DNA from: Symsagittifera roscoffensis
Taxonomy: Eukaryota > Xenacoelomorpha > Acoela > Convolutidae
NCBI RefSeq assembly: GCF_963678635.1
Contig: NC_087070.1
Span: 38,948,600-39,012,599, forward strand
DNA length: 64,000 nt
Direction: 5' to 3'
The translations under genes and the position numbers were made by a program. This document shows positions 11,576 to 24,445 of the stretch, piece after piece. Position 1 is the stretch's first letter. Every line of letters starts with the position of its first letter. The notes beneath the pieces were generated by a model. It did no database searches and was not told where the DNA came from. It saw only the letters and a list, made by a program, of their open reading frames with translations.

Positions 11576-14500
11576 CACTAACACCCCGTCAACCCTCCCC
11601 CTCCACACCTTCACTAAAATCTCCCCCTCCTCGGCCTGACAGAAGCCAATAAAACCCGAGCCTGATCCGTAATCAAAACTCGGAATTGAGAAAAACTTAT
11701 AATTGATGTAACGGTACCAGCTACAAACTCTTCCGTTAGTAATCTCTCTTCTCATTGTGAATTAGAATAATTTGAAATTTAAATTTATAATTCAACAAAA
11801 CAAAACTGCTCAATTCTTAATTGTTACTTAATGTTTTATGTGTCTTAGATGTTGACGCTGCTATTAGTTCTGATATCATTAATTTAATTATTTTTCTGAA
11901 GTTTTGTAGTATAACAAAAAATTTTCATACAGTAGGGGGCAGTGAAAATGAAAGAGACCGATGGTTGGAGCTTACCAGAACTAGTTAGTGTTGCTAAAGT
12001 GTTTCAAACTTTTCCATAGAAAAAAAATTGTTAACGAATTGCAATTATCTGAAAAAAAAACGCAAAATGATACGAAAATCATGATTTGACAACAATTGGC
12101 CTATGAATGCCCGAGTTGATCTCGATAGACCAAAACTGCAAATCGTAGAAGTCGCAATACAAAAAGTCTATGAACAAATGCTAGTCAAACAAGTTTTTTG
12201 CTGAAGTGATGTAATCGAAATTTGAAAGAATTTCTATTATTTGAGCTTAAAAGTCGGTGTATCATCATGAATACAAAAAATTTTTCTTTGGCTCAGAGAA
12301 AGTAAATGAACTAAAACAACTAAAAAAAACTAATATTTTAAGAAAACTAAATAAAAAACAACTTTGTTTTCCGGAAAAAGGCTAGTAAAATCCATTTATG
12401 CAAAATTAAGAATCATTGACAGTTCTAGCTGTTTCCTGTACTGATCGTACTGCAGTAATTGTGTATGGCTACCAATTGTCCGAATATAGAAGTTGCATGA
12501 TTAGCATTTTAGGTAAAACCAAGAGAAAAAAAGAAAGTGAATGCGAAAAAATTGTCAAATGATAGGCTGAAATTTTTTTAAAAAATGTCGAATGATAGGC
12601 TGAAAATCACATGTTTTCAAATCAGACTTCTGTTGCATATGTAACAAAATTGATTGTTTTAGAATGACGCACTGACTGCCTTTTACCTTCTATGGACTAC
12701 TGTTTGGATTGAAACTTTGATCAAGATTTATAAACTTCTTATTGCTTTTTTATTGCATTTCTTCATTGCATAACTGTCTTTTTTCATGTCATTACTGCTT
12801 CATAGACCTTAAAAGGCAGTCGCAACATTCAGGTCTTTGCCCTGATACAAACAGTCTCGTTTAAATTATCTGGACAAAACTTTTCTAATTTTAACTTCAA
12901 ACGCGTTTTTCTCAAATTGGGTTAAATTTATACAAACAGTAAAATAGAAAGTTGCTTAGAACTTCACAAGAAATAAAATGATGCAATTTTTGTTACAAAA
13001 ATCGCAAGCAAAAATTTACCCCAAATGTGGGTCAGTTTAGTTTTTTTAATTTATTCAAGAAATCCTATCGAAACACGTAAGTTGATGACAAATATAAATC
13101 AAAGAAGCCTCCTACGCAGTCGAACAAATTTTTAGAATTGTAAAACCTCCAAACATCTGCATAAGAGGACAAAGCAAGAAGTTTAAACTAAAAAAGCCAA
13201 AATTACCCAATTTTTGGTTGCATTTTTGTGAAAAACTGCATCAAATTAATTTTGAGCACTCTTTACTCTTCAATTTTTGTATAATTTTAATCCAATTTGA
13301 TAAAAACGCTTTAAAGTTTTCAATATTTTTCGTTTCGTCCCTGTTAACTTAAATCATCACTATAAGGCTTATTAGAATGGGAGGGAATAAATTGAAGAGA
13401 GCGAAACGTTGTTTTTGAGTATTTCGTCAATTATTCCACCAAAAAAAATTAATTGACCCTATAAGCCAGTCGTAACACTCATAGCGTCCGGCTAGTAACA
13501 CGTTAGCGGATATTTAATCCCCATTAGAAATTGTTCTAAAATAGTTCGAGTATTGCCATTTAGACAAAAAAATTTTTGCTTTATGCCGAATAAACAACTC
13601 TGTGTTTACCTAAAAAAACATGTGAGGGGTGAGTTTCAAAAAATAACTTTAAAAAGCTTTCTGAATTTTTTTTGTTTTTTTTTTCTTAGGCAAACGATAC
13701 TTCAAATACAATTAGAAAAATACTTCAAATACAATTGGAAAAATCAGGTTTTTAACCTGATACCCTGATACGACTATTATTGTTTGTTTTCCGATCAAAT
13801 TGTTTAATTTCATGCGTAAATTGTTTCTTTTTTTTGCAGTTTTAGATTTTTTTGAAGTTGATTGTTTTGTTGAAATGAAATTATTTTTCAGTTCCCGTTT
13901 GTTCGACCTCTGAACATTTTTCAAAATTAGTTCAGTTTTCAAGGAATTAGCAACATTTTGGCACCATATACGCTTATTCTCCCTGGCACTTCAAATGTAA
14001 ATTACCATTACAAAGGTTCGCTATAGATAAGGTATCTAAATATTTATAGATAATTAATTATCAGAAAAGCTTTTCGTCGGCTGAGAATGCGATGAAAGTT
14101 TTTTTATGGATGGAAGAGAACACATCAGATAAAGCAACTAGAGTGACAAAGCTCAACGCAAATCCCTGTTTATTAAAGACTCTCAAAGAAAGTGACGGAA
14201 AATTTGTGTTTTTTTATTTGGTGCTTTTTTCTTCAGTAAGTTTTAATTTTTTTGGCTATTTTTGTCGTTAATTCTGTATATCATTTAAAAAAATTATAAG
14301 ACTTTGAGCTCAAACTCAAAAATTGTTGTATAAATTGTCCATAATTGAACTGAAGAGTGCTACTTGATCGTTTTAGGTGCGTATAAAGAACATTTCCGCA
14401 CAAAAACGTCTTTTATAGCTGTCCAAAAAATTACAAAAAATTCGATAACGAACAAAAAAACTGTCCATTACCAAAAATTTTGATTTTTTTAAACGGTTGA

Positions 14501-16113
14501 AGACAGCTGAGTCGACTTTTGGTTTGAGTTGACCAGAGGGCGCGCATGGCGGCGATAATTAGTTGTAATTATCGTATAGTCGAATTATAGTTGTCGTATT
14601 ATCGTATTTCGTAGAGTCCCAAGCTCGCAACACGTTGACGAGACTTTACCGGTCATAACTTTGTTGAAATAAACACAATTCTCGACATACTTGTTTTTAA
14701 CAATAATCACTTTAGACTGTTTTTTGAACTGGTTTTCATCGGACTGTTTTTTGTTCATTTTCATAACTTCCGGACTGTTTTCTTATGGATTGCTTTGTAT
14801 GAGCTTGTTTGGTACAGCAATATCTAATCAATTTTTTACTATAGGCAAAATAATTGACTTTGTACTTTGCAAAGCGAGTAGTGGTGGCTTTCAGGAAAAA
14901 AGTTCAATGCTAGTACTGCAACCTTCTGAATGCAATAAAAAATGAAAAAAAAATAAATTTGAGATTTTTTTTGTTAACAAGCCATATTAGGAACAAAGTC
15001 ATAGATTTTGCTTCTAGTAACAAAATTCTCTCAACCAATTTGGAACGATTTCCAAGATGGATTAAAACTACGCTTACGCATTGAAAGCGTGAAATATATC
15101 GCGCGTTAATTTTCCTGTCCCCGATTGGCCAAAAATAGCAATTTTAAAAACTTATGAATTTACGAAAAATCATCAAAAGTGAAATATATATTTTTTAAAA
15201 TTTGAGCTCAGGACAACAATACATTTTGAATGATAAAATTTTCCCGTCAAAAATGGCTACTTGAAAAGCCGAATATTGTCTGGAGAAAAAAAACTACCCC
15301 GGGTACAAATAAACCGTTACTTTCGTTGCGAAAGTCTGAACAATCAGCGCGATCCAATTTAGCGCCCCATGTCCTAATACAGCGACCAAAATACTTGCCG
15401 CGATTTAATTTTGAACATATAAACCCTACGCTTAAGCCTGTTATAAAATCGCGCGTAAATCAACCCAAAATGTCCAAATTAGCAATTTTGAAACTCGCAT
15501 AATTTTACCAAAATTGATCATAGATGAATTTTCTTTTATTTTCGATTTTAAGTTAAAGTTGATTGAGACAGTTTCGCAGTTCATGAATGTCTATTGTAAA
15601 ATTGTTGATCCTTTGTAATTGAAACGTTCACTGCTTACAAAAACAGTTTTGGGATCTTGTTAAGTAAAAAAAATTGAAAAATGCCAAAACTTTGAATTAG
15701 TTCTTTTTAGGGGGAGGGGGGCAGTTAACAAGATCCCAAAAGTGTATTGTAAACAGTGAGTTTTTGCTCTTAAATGTGGATCTTGACAATACTTTGGCCA
15801 AAAAAATTTAGGTCGGCTTTTAATAGCTTGACAACAGATAATTTCACGTTGAGTTAATCTGTTTTTTTTCCAAATCGAGCGATTGATTAGGCTTCAAAAA
15901 ATAGGCTAGAAAATTGCGATTGAATAAAACTATGGGTTTTGCCGCTCCCAATTTTTCTAATTGATTTTTTTTGTCTTATCTTTTATTTCCTTTCACACCC
16001 ATCAATCAAGAATTCTAGTATCTGCACAAAAAAAAAATAAGATAAAAGTTTCAGACTTTAAAGAAAGATAAATAAAATTAGCATTCAACCTTGACACCGA
16101 ACATATCAAGTAA
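11576..16113. other. Intergenic, decayed repeats
   Basis: No exon is supported here. It holds a reversed F1 5' end (about 12,785-12,860), a truncated CAGTGCTG-family palindrome (about 12,865-13,365), an F1 3' part (about 15,040-15,345) and a small palindrome at 15,629-15,758. A 59-codon frame at about 14,091-14,270 (starting MKVFLWMEENTSDKATRV) looks mildly coding but has no partner exon or recognised family. Confidence 0.45.
15629..15758. mobile_element. Small palindromic element, GGGATCTTGTTAA ends
   Basis: Imperfect inverted repeats of about 35 bases begin CACTGCTTACA and include TTTTGGGATCTTGTTAA. They flank a centre with a G-run. The same GGGATC-TGTTAA core forms the ends of the element at 47,685-47,965, so this is a second, shorter member of that family. 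Confidence 0.5.
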
Positions 16114-16194
16114 ATGACAAGTGGTGAATCAGCCGACATAATCGCTGGTCCACAGAAGACAGAAGGCAACAATATTCGGCCTTACTCGCTCGAA
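16114..16194 (+). CDS. Unrecognised gene, first coding exon
   Basis: The ATG follows directly on an in-frame TAA. The 27 codons end CTCGAA|GTAAGA in phase 0. The composition is richer in GC than the flanks. Confidence 0.55.
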
Positions 16195-19100
16195 GTAAGA
16201 TTTACTCTCAAAATATATAAACCAGTTTTTCCGATACTGGGACAACTTTGTCAACATTTTCTATTTTCGTTCGAATCACGGTGAGAAGTGCTTTAATATG
16301 ATATATCACTCGAAAAAAAAGAGAAAAACTAAAACACCCGAATACAAAGTTTCTCCCCATTTTTCAAATAGTTGGAACAAAATCTTTTTACCCATCCCCC
16401 TTTGCAAAAGTGGAAGTGGGTAAAAAGATTCCTTTCTCATTGCTTCTTGAATGTGGAGTGTTATGAGTTCATGGGCTACATGACTTTTTCGGATCTCCGC
16501 ATTGCCTGATTTAAGGCAATTATTATACTAGTTTTATTTAACAACGTTGCAAACACTGCCAAGGTTGAATTCTGTCTATTTCGAAAAGTTTGGTGAACTT
16601 AGACCAGAAATAAATCAGACTAAGACAAAACAGCAGAATTCAGACATACAAAATCATCTTGAAACGGAGAAATTGTACGAATTAGGTGTGAATTTTTCAC
16701 AAATGCAAAAGAAGCGAATAAATGTAATGATATGCAGTGCTGATTTAAATTATTCGGACAAAACGAACAAAACTTGAAACTTCAAACGCGTTTTTCTCAA
16801 TTTGAGTTAAGATTAGACAAAAAGTGAAGAGAACAAAAATGCTTAAAATTTCACCAGAATTAGTATGGTACAATTTCTCCGAAATTTTCAACCCAAATTT
16901 TATCCCAAAATAGGTAATTTTGGCTTTTTTCAAATAATCAAAAATTACGCTGAAATTACTTTGTTAATTGATATGAAATCTATATCACAAGAAGCCTCTT
17001 ACTCAGCCCAACAGAGTCTTAGAAGTGTTGAATCTCCAAAAACTTGCGCAAATAGTTTAAAATTTGTTTTTAAGCAAAAGTTTTGGGTTTTTATATATTT
17101 TCTCTTCTACAAGTTTTGTAAGATTCAACCCTTTTAGAACTTTGTTGGGCTGTGTAAGAGGCTTCTTGTGAGATATATTTCTTATCAATTAACAAAGTAA
17201 TTTCAGAGTAATTCTTGATTAATTGAAAAAAGCCGAAATGACCCATTTTTGGGGTAAAATTTTGTTTGAGACTTTCGGAGAAAAATAGCACGACATCAAC
17301 TCTGCTGAAACTCTAAGCAACTTTTGTTCTCTTCACTTTTTGTCTGATCTTTACTCAAATTGAGAAAAACGCGTTTGAAGTTTGAAGTTTTGTCCGGATA
17401 ATTTAAATCAGCACTGTAAGTACTGGACGATTGAGTTGTGAATTGAAAGCCGTATAAAAGACAAATTTTGGGTACAGACTCAGAGCATTTAGTTTTAGGT
17501 GTACTTTGAAAATGAAAAGTGAGCTATTTGTCCACTTTTTGTTCCAACTCTCAGATAAAAAGAGGAATATATAAGCGTGAGTTGGTTTTTTTCAGGAATC
17601 TTTGAGGTCCCAAGGTTGTCTCGCACTGTCCTAATTGATCCAACTTTTGTAACAAAAGTAACGCAGTATTTGTGCTCGGGGTGGTTTTTTTCTTCAAGCA
17701 AAACTCGGCTTTTTATCTAGACATTTTTGACGGAAATTTTTATATCATTCTAAAGGTATTGTTGTCCTGAGCTTAAATTTAAAAAAATATTTCACCTGTT
17801 TGTAAAGTTATGGGGGTTTAAAGATTGCCAAGTTGGCACAATTAGCGCGCGATATACTTCGCGCTATTGACGGGTCAGAGGAGATTTAATCCGTCTTAAA
17901 AATTGTTCCAAATAGGCTGAAGGAAGCTTATTTGCTACAATTGATTTTTTACTAGGTGCGAAGTTTATCACTTTGTACTTAACCTGGCGTGGAGGGAGGG
18001 GATATTTTTTAAAAAACCTCAAAATTTTTTTAAAATTTTTTGATTTAATTTTATTAAACTTATTTTTTCATGCTATCACTGCTCCATAGACCTTAAAAGG
18101 CAGTCGGAATATTCAAGGCTTCGCCTTTATCCGAGCAGTTTTGTTTCTCTTTAAGTGTGAAGAAACTGCTCGTTGCGTTCTTAGAAAATGCGTAAGCATA
18201 GAATTAAGTCGCTCCAAATTTATTTGATGCAACTGAGTGGATCTTATTTTTTTAGCAAACAAAACGCTAAATAAAACCCTTTGTACTTTTCACAGCGTGT
18301 GAAGTGATAAAACGAAGAAAAAAATTGGGAAAGAGAGTTTTTCATTTTAATTTTTTTTTTTCAATTTATTTTTTATGACCCTAAAGTGCAGTTGGATTCT
18401 TCAAATCTTCGCCCCTTTTTTGCGAGCAGCTTTTTTGTTCCGACTGTCGAAAAAAGTGAGGAATATTTATTCTGTGGGTGGTTTTTTATTGATACTAGTT
18501 TCACAAAACTCTGGTCCTTTGTGTCATCAATCTCTTCAGCTGCATGTGGCCGGCCAAGTGTTACACCACTATAGTAACCTGCCAAGAGTATGGCTAAATC
18601 TGTTTTTTTTTGTCGCACACTGCAAAATCGTATCAAATTTAATTGAGGCAGCTAATTGGTTTTAATAAATCCATACACGACTCAAACTTCAACACTTGAT
18701 TTTTGATATTATCAAGCTGAAATTCAATGCTTTGCCGATATTTAATTGACCAAAAAATATCCGAGACCATATAAAAGGGCAGACAGAACATTCAGGGTTT
18801 TACCTTGATACAAGCAGTTTTGTTTTTATAATAGCTCAATTTTTAAACGTGATAATTTTCGATATTGACCAACTATTGTAAGAATTTTCAATTACCGTTA
18901 CCCTCAACTATTGGAGAACAATTAAAGGGCGGTCTAAATACTCAGGGATATGCCCTGATGTACGAGTAGACTTGTTAGACGATAGATTTTCAAATAAATA
19001 GAGTTGTCAAATAAAAGCAAAGCGTCGTCCTCAATTTAAGGGCGAGGATTTTTTTTGTCGCCAAAAACCTTTGAGAACAAAAATGGAAGAAATTTTTTTG

Positions 19101-21284
19101 TGTAGTCAGGCAAATAGCCGTCTCCTCCCTTCAATTTGAATTTTGGTGGCACGATTGAAAAAAAAATTGAAACAAAAAAATATCGAATCATTTTCAAAAA
19201 ACATGAGCAAGAAGACCCCTCACCCTGACGAAAAAGTTTCAAAAAAATAAACGCCAAAATAGAGCTACTGAAGCCAACGTTCGAAGCTGTAGAACTTGAT
19301 CAAAATGTTCATTTGTTAAAAAATCACACCATCTGACAAAATTTATGGAAAAGAAGTATTTATGCCGTTTGCTGTTTGACTCATTATCAACTCACTTTTT
19401 GATCCTTTTATTGTTATATTTTGCATTTATTGATTGAAATTTTTGTTTTATAGCCTGTCTTGATGTAAGATGAAAAAAAGTGATTTTTTTTTATTTTAAC
19501 ACTTCACTTTTCTCGTCTAATTTTGCTTTCGACTATTTCACACAAACTGGATTCAAGCTATGACGCAGTTGAGATTAAAGGACATTATGACGCAGTTTTT
19601 GATGGAATTAGTTATCTCTCGCTTTTCTGGTGAGAACAATGACGGCTATAGCCGCTGGTGTTTTCCTCTGCATCCAATTCACGAATATGGTAAGACTCTT
19701 AAAACCATTACATGGAGAGATTAGCAAAAACTATGAAGGATTGTTCCAAGCGGTTGGATGACGCCACTACGTTCTATGTTTGAAACGCTGCCATTGCAAC
19801 ATATGTCGCGCCTTTTCAAAACATGTCTAGAAAATTTAGCGAAAATCAGAAAACTTTCAGAAAACAATTATCAAGTCTTATCTCTTATACGGCCCAAAAA
19901 TGATCTTAATGCTATTCTGAAAGTTTGATCATACTACTCGAATCTGATTGGTGGAAATTATTACCATCAAAAAAATTAAGGGTGTCCAATGAAAATGTGC
20001 TCTGCTGAAAGTCTTGATAAGTTTGGGCCGCATACCAGAAAAGACCTAAAATATCTATATAGCAGCCCAGACCGAGATCGGGACTTAAGCTGCGACAATT
20101 GTGACTCAAAATGAGTTTGTCGTGACTTATACGCGACCCAAAAAAGGTATGTTGCGACTTTGCGCGACCAGAAGCACTTTGCAATACTGCGCGATCATGC
20201 AGTTTTTTCGCCACTATTGAATTTTTTTGGAGGCTGATTTTTTATGATTTGACTGTTTTCCTGCTTTTTGTTTTGTGGTGGCGACCAAAAGTTTGCTTGT
20301 GTTGCATCAAAAGTTTGCTTGTGTTTTACTTTAGGACTACATCTAGCCATTCTCGTGGTGGTCTTGTGTATGGCCAGCAAATATAAAACTACCTATATAC
20401 AACATATATTACATTATTTAACATGAAAAGTTACTGTACACTTCCGAAAAATTGACGGATTATTTGTGCTCGGGTGACATTTTCTCCAGTCAATTTTTTT
20501 CTATTCATTTGGCATTTTTCACAAAATTTTTTGCAGTCTAAATGATATTGATTTCCTGGACATAGACTTCAGGTTTTTGCTTGAGTGGCTTAATGCTAAT
20601 ATAATTATTTAATTAAAGGGAATGATGATTGCTTGAAGGAAATTGTTTACATAGGCCCTAATGTTCCAGCTGCTGGATTTATGCCCATCGGAGCAACCGA
20701 AGTAAGAAGCGAGTTTTAAACTACTTAGCGCACATTGCAATTTTTTTGTTTCCTTCTAAGTTGCGCGTTGTTTTTTTGCGAGGTTTTTTTCGTTAAAAGT
20801 TGTCACGGTACTGAGTTTTTGTCCGGGGTGTCTCATAGAGTAATTTCGTTTGTTTGTGTCACGCTATCTCATTTTCGGCCGGACAAATTCGTGCAATTTT
20901 TTGTCTGAAACCGATCTTAATCTTACCCTTATATTTCCTAGTCTCAATAGATCTAGAATATACTGGTATTCTTGCGAGGCTAAAGGAGAGAAGGAAGCAA
21001 CTGAATTCAATTTGAATCAAGTTTTCTCTGGCTGACATTAAGAATAGTTTCAGCTTTACAATTCATTTTACGTTTTAGTAATGGATCCTGATTGGTTATT
21101 ACTAAAAATTTTAAAGTGATAAATTTCAAACTATATAAAAAATCTAATTCATACTTTTTTTGAACTGGTTCCAGTACAACCAAAGGACGGCCATCCTGTG
21201 CAGAGCTGGACTCAAATCTATCTAGTTTCATCAAGCGAAGCTATCTTTGCTGACCAAACGAATAAGGTTTTAGCTAACAGATAA
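16114..21284 (+). CDS. Unrecognised spliced gene, 3-4 exons seen
   Basis: Three exons join without phase error: 16114-16194, 19569-19689 and 20619-20701. The product so far is 95 residues: a polar start (MTSGESADIIAGPQKTEG), then LRLKDIMTQFLMELVISRFS, then YSRWCFPLHPIHEYG, then EIVYIGPNVPAAGFMPIGAT. It then either ends five codons on at an unspliced TAA (20,717) or uses the GTAAGA donor at 20,702. A further open block at 21175-21284 looks coding but needs phase 1 where this donor gives phase 0, so a small exon would be missing. There is no signal peptide or membrane segment. I do not recognise the family. Confidence 0.5.
16735..17416. mobile_element. Tc1/mariner-like palindromic element, 682 bp
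   Basis: Both ends carry CAGTGCTGATTTAAATTATYC and its complement, and the two halves pair over some 300 bases, including a shared GCCCAACA phrase near the centre. CAGTG ends are typical of Tc1/mariner. The right flank is TA; the left has TG, probably a mutated TA. No transposase frame is present. Confidence 0.65.
17630..18147 (-). mobile_element. F1 repeat, old copy, reversed
   Basis: It has the F1 3' end (GTAACAAAAGTAACG, GTGCTCGGGGTGG) at the left and the F1 5' end (AGGCTTCGCCTTTATCCGAG) at the right. The 5' hairpin arm has a G-to-A change matched by C-to-T in the other arm. Further F1 5' ends, more decayed, lie near 18,770-18,815 and 18,915-18,970. Confidence 0.6.
19569..19689 (+). CDS. 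Unrecognised gene, internal exon
   Basis: It follows a pyrimidine-rich tract and GACGCAG, phase 0 in. It ends TATG|GTAAGA, phase 1 out. Forty codons are open, with aromatic, Pro and His-rich GYSRWCFPLHPIHEY near the end. Confidence 0.55.
20619..20701 (+). CDS. Unrecognised gene, internal or last exon
   Basis: Acceptor TTAATTAAAG; the first two bases complete a Gly codon from the previous exon. It encodes NDDCLKEIVYIGPNVPAAGF and ends GAA|GTAAGA. If not spliced, the frame closes at 20,717-20,719 after VRSEF. Confidence 0.55.
21175..21284 (+). CDS. Possible further exon of the unrecognised gene
   Basis: It lies after GGTTCCAG and is open for 35 codons, then TAA. The peptide includes KDGHPVQSWTQIYLVSSSEA. 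It needs an incoming phase of 1, which the exon at 20,619 does not supply, so an exon is missing or this belongs to something else. Confidence 0.3.
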
Positions 21285-24084
21285 TAATAATGCGACAACT
21301 CGCAAATAGTGGAAAAAAAATCGTCATATATAACAACGCGCAAATTAGAAAGAAATGACAAACTGCAATGCGGACAATTATCCTTCTAAAATGACAAAGA
21401 GCACAATCTTCTCCTAAAAATAAATGGTAAAACTAAATATTGAAGCACCTATGCGAAATCTTCAAAAACGAGCCTACTAAATCAATATAAGTTAGCCTGC
21501 AATAGAGTTTTTTTCAAAACGTACACAAACCTCAAAATCACTGATTGCAGGAGTAGTTTTTTTTCAAAATTGATTCAAGATTTTCAAATTTTTTGAACAC
21601 GTTAAAAATATTGCACAAGATGTGGCCTTACGAACAAACAAAATGGCTCCCATAAAAGTGCAGCTATCCAGATAATCCATATCAACCATGACAAGACTGC
21701 CCCGTAAATTGTTAGGAAAAATTTATCTTCTGAAAAAAACTTAAAAATAAAGAAAGCGCACAAAAGTATGGTAAAAGCTTGATTTATTACAAGTTAAATT
21801 TTAAACAACCCGCCGAGCACAAATATTCCAAAGTTGTCACAGTGGAACAAAATTTGGCAAACATTACGCGGGAATTACTCTGACTCTTACAAATTTAGAA
21901 TATAGCTTCTCACTAAAAAATGAGCAAACCGTCATCATTCATTTTAATCAATCATCTCCACAGGTTTTTTAAATACACAAAGGTAGATTGAGCATACAGT
22001 AGACTGTCACTAATAACTACTAGCATGCATTTATTCACTGAAGAATTCTTCCTAAGCCGAATTAAAGAGCAACTTAATTGAGTAGAATTGGCCCAACTTG
22101 GAAACATTTAATTCCACAATATTTTGACAAAATTGATCAGAAAAAAAACCATGTTTTTTGAAAACTTAACCTTTAGACATCAATAATTTTAGATGAAAGA
22201 AAAAAATTTTTAAGGTGTATGAAAAAAATGTAGTTTTTTTCCAGACAAAATTTGACTTTTTAACCAGCAACTTGTGTCGGATTTTTTTATCAGTCAAAAA
22301 ATTTTGTTCTACTGAGCTCAAATTCAAACAAATATAGTCATATGGTCGTTTTTAGTAAAATTATAATGTTCTAAAGACTCGGCTATTTTAGAACATCTAA
22401 GACTTGAAATAGTTCGCGCTATTAACGCGTCAGCTGCGAAATTATCCGATTAAAAATCATTCCAAGTTGAATTGGGGCATTTTTTTATCCTTTCGAATCT
22501 ATAATAGTAGACAAATAAATCGCTTTGTATTTCACATAGCGTGTGGGATGGTATTCAAAAAAACCAAGAAAAAATTTTAAGTTTTTTAGTTCTCTTTGAA
22601 AATTTCCTCACTTATTTTTTAACTACTCGACAGTCGGAATATTCAGGGTTTTGCCCTGATACAGTCAGTTTTGTTTTTCTTTGATTTTTATAGGATGTTT
22701 TTTCTTCAAATTTCGAACTCAAGTTAAATTTTTTCTTCCTACTTTAACAATCACATCCTATGGTATCAACTAAAGAATTACAACCCCTATAAACAAAAGC
22801 AGTAAAATAGCAGCACTAGATGGTTCTGTTTATAATTCAAAATCTGATTGACTAGAAATTCAACATTCAACATTCTCTTAGTTATATAGCGTATGGGGAT
22901 ATTTAAAAAATTGCATAAAAAATTTCAAAAATTTAAAAATTTTTTTTATTTTCGACTTTTTCATAAGCAAACACTAACCATAAGGCCTACAAAAGCAGTT
23001 CAAATATTCAGCTTTTTGCTCCCCGTTACGAGCAGTCTTATTTTGTCCTATGTTAGCTCATGCTTTTTCAAACTAAATCAAAAGAAACTTAACTGTGAAA
23101 GACAAATGCAGACAAATTGCGCAAACTCAAAACGCAAACTAAGGTTTTCCGTTTTCATTTGTCGAGCTAGTATTGACAAAATCTACAATTTGTAACTTTA
23201 AAAAACAGATAGCAAAGGAAGAAAAATGGAACTAAAACATCTTTAACTAATCAGCTACTTTTGCAAATTTGACTTTTTCAGACATCATTATATTTGTAAA
23301 AGTCATCACAAAAAAAACTATTCAACTTTGACACTGAAGTCATGATATAATCAATTTTTTGAGAAATTTTACAACTTTTTTGAGAACTGAAAAAAATCTG
23401 GACAAAAAAACGCAGCTTCCGTTGCCTTATTGAAAACCTATTTTTAAAATATGGGAGTTTTAATTGGACTTTCTTAGAAAAAGGACGGGTTTCGACCGCT
23501 TTTTAAGTACATAGAGCAACAAAAGTAGCCTTGATACGCAACAAGAAAAAGAGATACAAACAAAACTGCTCCAATCATAGCCAATCCAGTTAATAATTAC
23601 CACATGCCCTTATTTACTGAAGACCTCTTTTTGAGGCGGATTAAATTGCTGCTCACACGTTGAAATCACGAAGAATTCGCAAAGTAGGTATCTCATATTG
23701 GCAACATTTAAACCCTCATAATTTTGCCAAAATCGATTAACAAAACCATTTTTTTAAGAACTTTAAACTCTACAAAACAATAATTTTAGATGTAAGAAAT
23801 GAATCCCGTTAATAAAAAAGTTTTAAATTGTTGGATTTTGTTAGGAAAAACCACCCCGAGCTAAAAATTGCATATTGGCCAGAATGCCAAACTTTAAACT
23901 CCCATAGTCTTACAAAAAATGATCACAGATGAAATATGTTCCCAAATTTAAGCTCAGGACAACAATATTTTTTGAATGATTCAAAAAAAAATCCGTTGAA
24001 AATGACTAGCTAAAAAGTGAAAAAATGTCTGAAGAAAAAAAACTCACCCTGAGCACAAATATTCCGTTACTAACGATTCAACCG

Positions 24085-24445
24085 ACCGCCTGCCGACCCA
24101 AAGGTTAAGCATATTCCAAGATAATCATTTTTGGCTGACAAATCCTAGAATTTTTGTTAATGCGCCATTGATGCCAAAATATACTAATTTTGAAGGTGGA
24201 ACGCGCGCCGAAAAAACACAATTTTTTTGGTTTAAATTTTCCCAACTGCCTTAAAATGCCTTTTTTGGCCTGTTTTTTTTTTCAAATATTGCCTGTGGCG
24301 CAGAAAATTTTGCCAAAACAGGGTCTTTTAGTGCTTTGGCAGAGCTCAGAAAATCTATTTAATCGACTTGGAAAAAAGTAGAAAATATTCGAAAATTTTT
24401 TGAAAATCCGCCCCGCCCTCGACAAAACTCCTAAATCCGCTCCTG
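24085..24445 (-). mobile_element. CAGGGGCGGAT-family repeat
   Basis: It carries the family order: ACCGCCTGCCGACCCAAAGG, GCGCGCCGAAAAAAC, GGCCTGTTTTTTT, then ATCCGCCCCGCCCTCGA and a final TCCGCTCCTGG. The left terminus is lost. Confidence 0.6.

Noticed and set aside
20935..21035. Two overlapping frames that look like exons (SLNRSRIYWYSCEAKGEKEA and LEYTGILARLKERRKQLNSI)
   Set aside because: The phases do not match the exon at 20,619, and both frames are equally plausible, so neither is supported.
20619..21284. Weak resemblance of the unrecognised gene to MABP/MVB12-type sequence around VPAAGFMPIG
   Set aside because: Only one short phrase matches and the following exon does not continue the pattern.
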